Below are positions 8,683-15,498 of a stretch of DNA of 16,955 nt, in pieces (positions within the stretch are counted from its first letter, which is position 1; every line of letters begins with the position of its first letter). Under the pieces are notes generated by a model. That model did no database searches, had not been told where the DNA came from, and worked only from the letters and a program-made list of their open reading frames with translations. The position numbers and the translations under genes were made by a program. The stretch comes from Tepidimonas sp. UBA997 (GTDB lineage Bacteria; Pseudomonadota; Gammaproteobacteria; Burkholderiales; Burkholderiaceae_C): NCBI GenBank assembly GCA_002291945.1, contig DBAZ01000015.1, positions 2,137 through 19,091 on the forward strand. The letters run 5' to 3'.

Positions 8683-9323
8683 CCATTTCCCTCGACGGAG
8701 TGGCCCTGAAGGACATCGTGCTCACCCAGCCCCGCACCACGCTGGGGCGGCGGCCTTACAACGATATCGTGGTGGACAATCTGGCCGTCAGTGGCGAACA
8801 CGCCGTGTTGGTGCAGCAGCCGCAAGGCCTGGAACTGATCGACCTCAACAGCACGAATGGCACCTATGTGAACGGCAAGGCCATCGTTTCCACCTTGCTC
8901 AAGCCGGGCGATCTGATCGATATCGGCCGCTACCAGATCCGTGTGACGCTGGACCCGGTGCCAGACGCCGACCCTCCTCCTGCCCCGGCTCGCACCTTGG
9001 CTTCTGCCTCTACCCCCGCCGCACCAGGATCGGCAGCGGTGCCAGCACCGGCCCCTACCGCCCGCGTCCGCGTGCTCAGCGGCCCGGCCGCTGGCAAGGA
9101 AATGACGCTTACGAAAGTGGTGACCACCCTGGGCAAGCCGGGGGTTGCGGTGGCCGCCATCAACCAGAGCACCGCTGGCTACACCTTCTGCCGGGTGGAT
9201 GGCTCGACCGCCCCCCTGCTCAACGGCCAAGCGGTCGGGCAGCAAGCCGTGCCGCTGCAGCACAAAGACCTGATATCGATTGCGGGCACCGAAATGTGTT
9301 TTTTGCTGGAGGGCGCCTCATGA
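8670..9323 (+). CDS. FHA-domain protein with a second, degenerate FHA domain
   Basis: This 217-residue soluble protein contains a canonical FHA domain at about 1-95, with LGRR (25-28), SGEH (41-44) and LNSTNGTYVNG (59-69). These are the Gly-Arg, Ser-x-x-His and Asn residues that bind phosphothreonine. A Pro/Ala-rich linker (about 96-130) joins it to a second FHA-like domain (about 131-214) that keeps strand spacing and an LNGQ turn but lacks the GR and S-x-x-H residues, so it probably does not bind phosphopeptide. The ATG at 8670 has CCGGAG seven bases upstream. It overlaps the phosphatase gene by 13 bp, indicating translational coupling. It likely reads the phosphorylation that the phosphatase reverses; the partner protein is unknown. 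Confidence 0.9.
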   Translation: MPTMTISLDGVALKDIVLTQPRTTLGRRPYNDIVVDNLAVSGEHAVLVQQPQGLELIDLNSTNGTYVNGKAIVSTLLKPGDLIDIGRYQIRVTLDPVPDADPPPAPARTLASASTPAAPGSAAVPAPAPTARVRVLSGPAAGKEMTLTKVVTTLGKPGVAVAAINQSTAGYTFCRVDGSTAPLLNGQAVGQQAVPLQHKDLISIAGTEMCFLLEGAS

Positions 9324-9467
9324 GAATCACACGGTGGTTGGCGGGCCAGGTTATCCTGCCCAGCCTCAAACGGCAGGCGCTGTCGGCTGCCTGCGACACT
9401 CAGCCCACCCAGAATGGGGGTCAAGCGCTCGACTGGGTTACTGCCGGTCTGGCCGGGCTCCCGTGCG

Positions 9468-9497
9468 CCAGCATCACCAGCATCGCCAGCATCACCA
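9468..9497. repeat. Short tandem repeat, 9-bp unit, 3.3 copies
   Basis: Units CCAGCATCA, CCAGCATCG, CCAGCATCA and a final CCA follow one another just before the stop codon (TAG 9499-9501) that limits the cyclase frame. It lies in the 199-bp gap between the FHA gene and the cyclase (9324-9522). Apart from this repeat I see no convincing gene or promoter in that gap. A 75-codon frame opens with an ATG overlapping the FHA stop (9320) but has no recognisable family and ends inside the cyclase start. Confidence 0.8.
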
Positions 9498-9522
9498 ATA
9501 GCCGGTCCTGCCGAGTGCCAAC

Positions 9523-11757
9523 TTGCGCCGCCTGCGCCGCTTCCTGATCGGCCTGCTGCCGGTGCTGCTGGCATTCGGCATCGCGGCCGACCTCTGGCGG
9601 CCGGCCGTCATCGACCGGCTCGAAGCCATGGTATATGACGCGCACATCCGGCTCCATGTCTCGACCGAAACCGACCACCGCATCGTCATCATCGACATCG
9701 ACGAGGACAGTCTGGCCGAGGTGGGTCGCTGGCCTTGGTCCCGGCACCATATGGCGCAGTTGGTCAACACCCTGTTCGAGCAGCACGACATCGTCGTCAT
9801 GGGGATGGACGTGGTATTTGCCGAGCCCGACGAGAGTTCCGGCCTGAGGCAACTGGAGCAACTGGCCGCAGGCGATTTGCGTGACAACGCCCCGTTTCTA
9901 GAACACTTGGAAACCCTGCGCAGCGAACTGGACTTCGATGGCCGCTTTGCCCAGGCGCTCGCCAATCGGCCGGTGATTCTGGGCTATTACTTCACCAGTG
10001 ACCGCACCGGCTTGCGTGCTGGCACCTTGCCGGCACCGGTGATCGACCCTGCGCAGACCGGCGACCGGCCATTTCGGGCCACCCAGTGGAACGGCTACGG
10101 CAGCAACATCGAAAGGCTAGCCAGCGCGGCCCCGCGTGCCGGTTTTTTCAACCCCATCGTCGATGCCGACGGCGTCGTGCGCTCCCTGCCGCTGCTGGCC
10201 GAATTCGAGGGCCGGTATTACGAGTCGCTCGCTCTGGCCATGTTTCGCCACATCATGGGGGAGCCAGCGGTTCGACCGGGCTACGCCCCGGGTGCGGCGC
10301 ACAACGGCCCAGAACGCCTGCAAAGCATCGTGCTGCAGGACGGCGAACGCTCCATGCACATCCCGGTTGACGACCGGCTGGCCGCGCTCATCGAGTTCCG
10401 CGGACGAGGTGGCCCGCTGGGCGGCACCTACCCCTATTTTTCGGCCGCCGACGTGCTCCAAGGGCTGTTGCCACCGGGTATGCTCGACGGCACCGTGGTG
10501 CTGCTGGGCACCACCGCCCCCGGCCTGCTGGATTTGCGCGCCACACCGGTGAGCGAGGTCTATCCGGGCGTGGAAACGCACGCCAACATGCTGGCCAGCT
10601 TGCTCGACGGCCGGGTGCCGGTGCGGCCAGACTACGCCCGTGGTTTTGAAATCGTGCAGGTGTTGGCGGTGGGCCTGCTGCTGGCCGCTGCGCTGGTGTG
10701 GCTCAATGCCCTCTGGGGCGGGGTGGCCACCGGGGTCGCTGCTATCGGCCTGATCGCGCTAAATGCGTGGCTGTTTTCAGCCCACCTGCTTGCCCTGCCT
10801 GTGGTATCAGCCGTGCTGATGGTCTTGAGCATGCTGGTGCTGCACGCCCTGTACGGCTATTTGGTAGAAACCCGATCCAAGCGCCACCTGGCCGACCTGT
10901 TCGGCAGCTACGTCCCGCCCGAACTGGTGGAGGAAATGGTCAAGGAGCCCGAGCGTTACTCCATGCAGGCGCAGAACCGAGTCCTCAGCGTCATGTTCAC
11001 CGACATGCGCGGTTTCACTGCCGTGTCTGAAAAACTCGCGCCCGAAGACCTGCAGCGACTGCTCAACCGCCTGTTCACCCGGCTGACCCATGTGATCCGC
11101 GAGCACGGCGGCACCATCGACAAATTCATGGGGGACTGCATCATGGCGTTCTGGGGTGCCCCCACCGACACCCCCGATCATGCCCGCAAGGCCGTTGTGG
11201 CCGCGCTGGCCATGAGCAAGGTCATCGACAGCATCAACGCCGAGCACGCCACCGAAGGCCTGCCCCCCATCGGCATGGGTGTGGGTATCAACACCGGCCC
11301 CATGATGGTGGGCGACATGGGCTCGGACTTGCGGCGCAGCTACACGGTGATAGGCGACGCCGTCAACCTGGGTTCACGGCTCGAAGGGCTGAGCACAACC
11401 TATGGGGTGGATGTGGTGGTGAGCGCAACCACCCGGCAGCAAGCGGGTAACGACTGGGTCTGGCTGGAGCTCGACCGGGTCAAGGTCAAGGGCAAGGACG
11501 TCAGCGTCACTATTTACACCCCTCTGCCCACCCCAGAAGTGCCCCCGACCGCTCCGGACTGGCTGGCGTCGTGGACGCTGTTTTTACAGTACTACCGCAG
11601 CCAGGCGTGGAACCCAGCACTTGCCCAACTGGATGCCTGCCAGGTCAGCACGGGCATGACCACCCTGTGCGCACTGTACCGAAGCCGAATCCAGATGTGG
11701 CAGGACAACCCGCCTGGAGCCGATTGGGACGGCAGCCATCGCTTGGACAGCAAGTAA
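9523..11757 (+). CDS. CHASE2-domain membrane adenylate cyclase (class III)
   Basis: This protein of about 744 residues has an N-terminal membrane helix (about 5-22), a periplasmic CHASE2 sensor domain (about 30-360), three closely spaced membrane helices (about 375-445) and a cytoplasmic class III cyclase domain (about 480-665). The metal Asp residues are D494 (FTDMRGF) and D538 (KFMGD). K534 and D612 (VIGDAVNLGSR) are the Lys/Asp pair that selects ATP, and N615 and R619 are the transition-state residues, so the product should be cAMP. The tail ends in PPGADWDGSHRLDSK, a segment common to CHASE2 cyclases. A TAG at 9499-9501 limits the start. TTG at 9523 is the best candidate, though its ribosome-binding site is weak. 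It probably belongs to the phosphatase-FHA operon. Confidence 0.9.
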   Translation: MRRLRRFLIGLLPVLLAFGIAADLWRPAVIDRLEAMVYDAHIRLHVSTETDHRIVIIDIDEDSLAEVGRWPWSRHHMAQLVNTLFEQHDIVVMGMDVVFAEPDESSGLRQLEQLAAGDLRDNAPFLEHLETLRSELDFDGRFAQALANRPVILGYYFTSDRTGLRAGTLPAPVIDPAQTGDRPFRATQWNGYGSNIERLASAAPRAGFFNPIVDADGVVRSLPLLAEFEGRYYESLALAMFRHIMGEPAVRPGYAPGAAHNGPERLQSIVLQDGERSMHIPVDDRLAALIEFRGRGGPLGGTYPYFSAADVLQGLLPPGMLDGTVVLLGTTAPGLLDLRATPVSEVYPGVETHANMLASLLDGRVPVRPDYARGFEIVQVLAVGLLLAAALVWLNALWGGVATGVAAIGLIALNAWLFSAHLLALPVVSAVLMVLSMLVLHALYGYLVETRSKRHLADLFGSYVPPELVEEMVKEPERYSMQAQNRVLSVMFTDMRGFTAVSEKLAPEDLQRLLNRLFTRLTHVIREHGGTIDKFMGDCIMAFWGAPTDTPDHARKAVVAALAMSKVIDSINAEHATEGLPPIGMGVGINTGPMMVGDMGSDLRRSYTVIGDAVNLGSRLEGLSTTYGVDVVVSATTRQQAGNDWVWLELDRVKVKGKDVSVTIYTPLPTPEVPPTAPDWLASWTLFLQYYRSQAWNPALAQLDACQVSTGMTTLCALYRSRIQMWQDNPPGADWDGSHRLDSK

Positions 11758-11789
11758 AGAGCGGGTGGGCGGGGGGCGCCGACCAGCCG

Positions 11790-13379
11790 TCAGAGGTCGA
11801 TCTGGGAGGCATCCAGAAACTGCAACGCATAGCTTTTATAGACCTGCTTGCTCACAAACACGTCGTACAAATCCGGGTCGATGTGACCATTGGCTTTGAA
11901 TTTATCCATGATCCGCAACGCCTCGGACAGTTTCATGGGGGCTTTGTAAGGGCGGTCCGACGCGGTCAGGGCTTCAAAAATGTCGGCAATGCCCATCATG
12001 CGGGCCTGCCAGCTCATCTCCTCGCGCTTGAGGCCCTTGGGGTAGCCTTTGCCATCCATGCGCTCGTGATGCCCGCCCGCGTATTCCGGCACGTTGCGCA
12101 GGTTTTTTGGCCAGGGCAGTTGCTCCAGCATCTTGATCGTGGCCACGATATGGTGGTGGATGATGTCGCGCTCGGCAGGTGTCAGGGTTCCTGACCGGAT
12201 GGACAGGTTTTCCAGCTCATTGGCTGAAATCAGCGCTTCGTCCTGCCCATCCGGGTTGATCCAGCGGTAATGGGCGGCAATCGCCTGAACACGCGCCAGA
12301 TCGGCATCGGCCACCCGTTCGGCCCCGGCATTGATCCGGTGCAACAGGGCGCGGTCTTCCTCCATCTGTACACACCAGGCCTGCCAGCGGGCCAAGGCCG
12401 CCGTTCGGGCCTCGGTGCCTTCGGCCACCGCCTTCCACACGGCCGCCTCCTGCTGGCGACGGGCGGCCTCGAATTTGGCGTCGAGCCAATGAATGCGGTC
12501 CACGATGGTTTCGAGCTTGGTGGCCTTGTCCACCACATGCGCCGGGGTTGACACCTTGCCGCAATCGTGCAGCAAGGCCGCGATGCTGAGTTCGTAGAAG
12601 TCCTTGTCGGACAGGTGGACGTCGGCCAGCGGGCCTTCCTGCGTTGCATTGACCGCGTGCGCCAGCAGCATGGTCAGTTCCGGCACCCGTTCGCAATGAC
12701 CACCGGTGTGGGGCGACTTTTGGTCAATGGCGACGTTGATCAGCCTGACGAACGATTCGAACAACTGCTCGAGCTGGACGACAAGCTGACGGTTGGTCAG
12801 CGCGACCGCCGCCTGCGAAGCCAGCGATTCGGCGAGCCGCTGGTCGGCATCGCTGAACGCGGTCACTTGGCCGGTTGGAAGGTCGAGTGCGTTGATCAAC
12901 TGCAGCACGCCGATCAGATCGCCCTCGTGGTTTTTCATGGGCACCGTGAGGAAAGATTGCGAGCGGTATCCCGTGGCGCGATCAAAAGCCCGCGTCCCGG
13001 CAAAATCAAACCCTTGCGCCGTGTAGGCATCAGGGATGTTGACCGTTTTGCCCGTGTGCGCCGCGTAGGTGGCCACCATCTGGTGGTTGCAGCGACCGTC
13101 GGGCTCGAACATCTCCAGGTCTTTGAAGTTGCCGTACGGGGCTTGCTCATGCGGCTCAACGAAGGCAATCCCCAGGGAGCTGTTGCGGACGATGGAAAAC
13201 CGCAAGCGCGTGGCGTCTGGCGTGGCCAGGTACAGAGTTCCCCCATCCGCATGGGTGATGCTTTGGGCGGCCAGCAGAATTTTTTCCAGCAGCCGCGTCA
13301 CGTCACGCTCGTCGGACAGCGCAGCGCCCACCTGGTTCAAGGCTTCCAGTCGCTTGAGCAGTTTGTCCACTTCCTTCAT
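11790..13379 (-). CDS. GAF-domain HD-GYP cyclic-di-GMP phosphodiesterase with an inserted helical segment
   Basis: This 529-residue soluble protein has a GAF sensor domain (about 20-195) followed by an HD-GYP domain (about 205-525). Metal-binding residues are visible: H224/H228 (HTGGHCE), H271-D272 (LLHDCGK), the HHH at 408-410, H437-H438-E439 (GGHHER), D442 and GYP (445-447), then the DIFEALTASDRPYK signature. HD-GYP enzymes hydrolyse cyclic di-GMP. About 165 residues separate HD from HHE. Usual HD-GYP domains have roughly 60, so an insertion of about 100 mostly charged, helix-forming residues lies at about 285-390. The ATG at 13379 has AAGGGGG upstream. The gene converges with the cyclase (32 bp between stops) and lies 100 bp downstream of the FecR gene on the same strand. 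Confidence 0.9.
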   Translation of the reverse strand: MKEVDKLLKRLEALNQVGAALSDERDVTRLLEKILLAAQSITHADGGTLYLATPDATRLRFSIVRNSSLGIAFVEPHEQAPYGNFKDLEMFEPDGRCNHQMVATYAAHTGKTVNIPDAYTAQGFDFAGTRAFDRATGYRSQSFLTVPMKNHEGDLIGVLQLINALDLPTGQVTAFSDADQRLAESLASQAAVALTNRQLVVQLEQLFESFVRLINVAIDQKSPHTGGHCERVPELTMLLAHAVNATQEGPLADVHLSDKDFYELSIAALLHDCGKVSTPAHVVDKATKLETIVDRIHWLDAKFEAARRQQEAAVWKAVAEGTEARTAALARWQAWCVQMEEDRALLHRINAGAERVADADLARVQAIAAHYRWINPDGQDEALISANELENLSIRSGTLTPAERDIIHHHIVATIKMLEQLPWPKNLRNVPEYAGGHHERMDGKGYPKGLKREEMSWQARMMGIADIFEALTASDRPYKAPMKLSEALRIMDKFKANGHIDPDLYDVFVSKQVYKSYALQFLDASQIDL

Positions 13380-13479
13380 CCAGCCCCCTTATGCAAAATT
13401 TCCGGCTTCACGATGGTTGCCTTGTTATCCGAAATGGCTGTCGCGAGCGGTCGTCGATTGGAAGTCAGCCATCCAAATG

Positions 13480-14346
13480 CTAGAGAAAGCCGGAGAAGAT
13501 CGTGGCATAGCGGGAAGTCATGGGCACACTGCTGTCGCCGCTGTCGCCACCACCGTCATCACCACCACTGCTGTCGCTGCTGTCATCACTGCCGCTGCCG
13601 CTGTCACTACTGTTCTCGTTGGTATCGGACCCTTGCACGCCGCCATCGCCGCCCGGGTCTAGGGGGTTGTCCGATTCATCGGGGTCGGTCATGTTGGGTG
13701 GCACACTGACCAGAAAACCTTGTGGCTCCGGTGCAATGGCTGGCATGGTCTGACTGTCGCCGACAAAACCAAACTGGCCCGCGCTGATGTCTATGCTGCC
13801 CGCAGCATTTACCGCAAAAATGGTGCCGCTCTGCACGTCGATGTGCAAACCATCGGGCAGCGGGTTTCCGCTGTTGTCTCGCAAACCAGCGCAATCGCCG
13901 CTGCATTGCTGCAAACCAAAGTCTGTCCCCCGTATCCCTACCGTGGCGGTGGGCGTGGTGACGTGGTGCTTGCCCGGGTTTCGCCGGCCCACTGCGCCGG
14001 TAATGACTCGCATGCCTCCCTGAACCAGATTGAGGGACACCGCGTCTCTTTCTGGTCTTTTCCGGTTGTAGCGGTACTGCTTGATGGTGATCCGTGAGTG
14101 GGGTCTCACCAGTAGGTCGCCACCGTCATTGAAGCGGATGCGGGCGAACGAGTTCGCTTCAGAAACCAGAACATCGCCAACTTCCACCGGTGAATGAGGC
14201 GCCAGGAGGATGGTTTCACCGCTCGGACGATGAGCCACAAGTACTCCACTGATATGCGTGACGGTTCCAACATGGGCCCAGACGGCCGTGACTGCACTCA
14301 GCCAGACTACAAGCCCAAGAAACAGCGATTTGTGTATGCTTCTCAT
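13480..14346 (-). CDS. Secreted FecR-domain protein with an acidic Asp/Ser/Gly tail
   Basis: This 288-residue protein has a Sec signal peptide at 1-24 (basic MRSIHK, hydrophobic core, AVWA before H25). A FecR-type beta domain (about 26-200) contains EVGDVLVSEANSFARIRFNDGG and the signature TPTATVGIRGTDF (131-143). C148 and C152 may form a disulfide. The segment EPQGFLVSVPPNMTDP (about 206-222) leads to a low-complexity acidic tail of Asp, Ser and Gly (about 221-272) and a short hydrophobic end. There is no membrane helix as in anti-sigma FecR and no sigma factor gene nearby, so this is the free periplasmic FecR type. Its place next to a CHASE2 cyclase recalls neighbourhoods seen in other Proteobacteria. 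The ribosome-binding site (CGGATGA) is weak. Confidence 0.85.
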   Translation of the reverse strand: MRSIHKSLFLGLVVWLSAVTAVWAHVGTVTHISGVLVAHRPSGETILLAPHSPVEVGDVLVSEANSFARIRFNDGGDLLVRPHSRITIKQYRYNRKRPERDAVSLNLVQGGMRVITGAVGRRNPGKHHVTTPTATVGIRGTDFGLQQCSGDCAGLRDNSGNPLPDGLHIDVQSGTIFAVNAAGSIDISAGQFGFVGDSQTMPAIAPEPQGFLVSVPPNMTDPDESDNPLDPGGDGGVQGSDTNENSSDSGSGSDDSSDSSGGDDGGGDSGDSSVPMTSRYATIFSGFL

Positions 14347-14417
14347 TTCAAGTCATCCGGTTCTGCAAGGACTGAAGTCTGGCAAGCTGAACTGGTCGCG
14401 CCTTCGATGCAACGCGT

Positions 14418-14564
14418 TCAGTATCGGCTGCGTGGCGCATCTTCCTTGCTCACTGTTTCGTGGGCGTCCGTGTACGCCCGCACGTCCTGTTGCGTCAGAG
14501 TGTACAAGACGACTTGTAGATCTGCATCCAGCAGGGCCAGACGCTGGCTGGATAAAGCTGGCAC
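14418..14564 (-). CDS. Possible small ORF downstream of pyrF, unrecognised
   Basis: This frame continues in phase after the pyrF stop codon for 62 codons to a TGA at 14420-14418. From the only plausible start, a GTG at 14564, it would give 48 residues including SQRLALLDADLQVVLYTL and a charged end. The composition looks protein-like, but third-position GC is modest and no ribosome-binding site or family is recognised. It could be a small gene, a remnant, or chance in the 260-bp gap between fecR and pyrF (14347-14606). Confidence 0.2.
   Translation of the reverse strand: MPALSSQRLALLDADLQVVLYTLTQQDVRAYTDAHETVSKEDAPRSRY
14462..14479. repeat. Inverted repeat GGGCGT-N6-ACGCCC
   Basis: Perfect six-base arms with a six-base loop lie in the gap between pyrF and the FecR gene. 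On the minus strand this would be in the pyrF 3' region or upstream of fecR. No T-run follows on either strand, so it is not a standard terminator; it also falls inside the possible small ORF. Confidence 0.4.
14503..14518. repeat. Inverted repeat TACAAG-ACGA-CTTGTA
   Basis: A perfect six-base stem with a four-base loop lies 24 bp beyond the preceding inverted repeat in the same gap. It could be a small RNA hairpin or a regulator site for the FecR gene, whose start is 157 bp further along the minus strand. Function is unknown. Confidence 0.4.
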
Positions 14565-14606
14565 GAGACCATCGTCGGCTTGGGTGAATGCAAAGGGCGC
14601 ATCGAG

Positions 14607-15458
14607 TCAAGTGGTGGCTGACGGTTTGGCCCGTTCCAGCGCCTGCCGGGTCGCCTCGGCCACGCGCCGGGCGGCATCGGCAAAATCGGCCTCGGCACTG
14701 GCGTACAGAATCGCCCGCGAGGAGTTGATCGCCACGGAACCGGTGGTGCGCTGGGCGTCCCCACGCCAGCCCGCTTGCACCGTGGCCTCGGCATCGCCGC
14801 CTTGCGCACCCACGCCCGGTATGAGCAGCGGCACCGTGGGTGCCAGGTCCCGGACGCGGCTTATTTCGGCCGGGTAGGTGGCCCCGACCACCAGCCCTAC
14901 CTGGCCGGTCAGGTTCCACGGCCCTTGCGCCAGCCGGGCTACATGCTCGTACAGCAGGGGCTGGCCTGCGACGCTGGCGAGCCGCTGGCTCTGCAGATCG
15001 TCGCCCCCGGGGTTGCTGGTTCGGCACAGCAGATAGACCCCTTTGCCGGGGTAGCGCAGATACGGCTGAACCGAATCCCATCCCATGAAAGGCGACAGCG
15101 TCACGGCGTCGGCGCCGTAGCGTTCGAAGGCCTCCTTGGCGTATTGCTCGGCGGTGCTGCCAATGTCGCCGCGCTTGGCGTCCAGAATGATCGGCACCTG
15201 CGGCGCGGCCACCCGGATGTGGGCCATCAGCCGCTCCAGTTGTTCTTCGGCCCGGTAGGCGGCGAAATAGGCAATCTGGGGTTTGAACGCGATCGCCAGA
15301 TCGGCCGTGGCATCGACCACCGCAGCGCAGAACTCGTACATCCGGTCGGGGTCGTTGCGCATGGCGTGCGGCAAGCGGCTGGGGTCGGGGTCCAGCCCGA
15401 CACACAGCAGGGATCGGTTCTTGTGCTCGGCAGCCAGCAGCAGGTCGGTGAATTGCAT
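14607..15458 (-). CDS. pyrF: Orotidine 5'-phosphate decarboxylase (type 2)
   Basis: PyrF decarboxylates OMP to UMP, the last step of de novo pyrimidine synthesis. The protein has about 283 residues, the length of the type 2 subfamily (E. coli PyrF is about 245). Visible are LLCVGLDPDP near the N-terminus, IAFKPQIAYF with the substrate lysine, the catalytic DAKRGDIGSTA (D-x-K-x-x-D), TLSPFMGWDS, the TSNPG segment and PGVGAQGGD for phosphate binding. I prefer the ATG at 15458 because MQFTDLLLAAE aligns with the usual start of this subfamily; the in-frame ATG at 15467 adds three residues. TACAAT lies just upstream as a possible -10 element, but no matching -35 was found. It is divergent from the amidotransferase gene. 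Confidence 0.95.
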   Translation of the reverse strand: MQFTDLLLAAEHKNRSLLCVGLDPDPSRLPHAMRNDPDRMYEFCAAVVDATADLAIAFKPQIAYFAAYRAEEQLERLMAHIRVAAPQVPIILDAKRGDIGSTAEQYAKEAFERYGADAVTLSPFMGWDSVQPYLRYPGKGVYLLCRTSNPGGDDLQSQRLASVAGQPLLYEHVARLAQGPWNLTGQVGLVVGATYPAEISRVRDLAPTVPLLIPGVGAQGGDAEATVQAGWRGDAQRTTGSVAINSSRAILYASAEADFADAARRVAEATRQALERAKPSATT

Positions 15459-15498
15459 AACGCCCATTGTAGGCAGCCTGTGGTGTTAACCTTCGCGT

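Noticed and set aside
13380..13479. GGATAAC-like flagellar or sigma54-type promoter before the HD-GYP gene
   Set aside because: Neither the sigma28 nor the sigma54 consensus is matched well at both elements.
12567..13709. 380-codon plus-strand frame antisense to the HD-GYP gene and fecR tail
   Set aside because: Its His/Cys-rich end comes from reading the Asp/Ser repeat codons of the FecR tail in reverse; it has no start signal or family.
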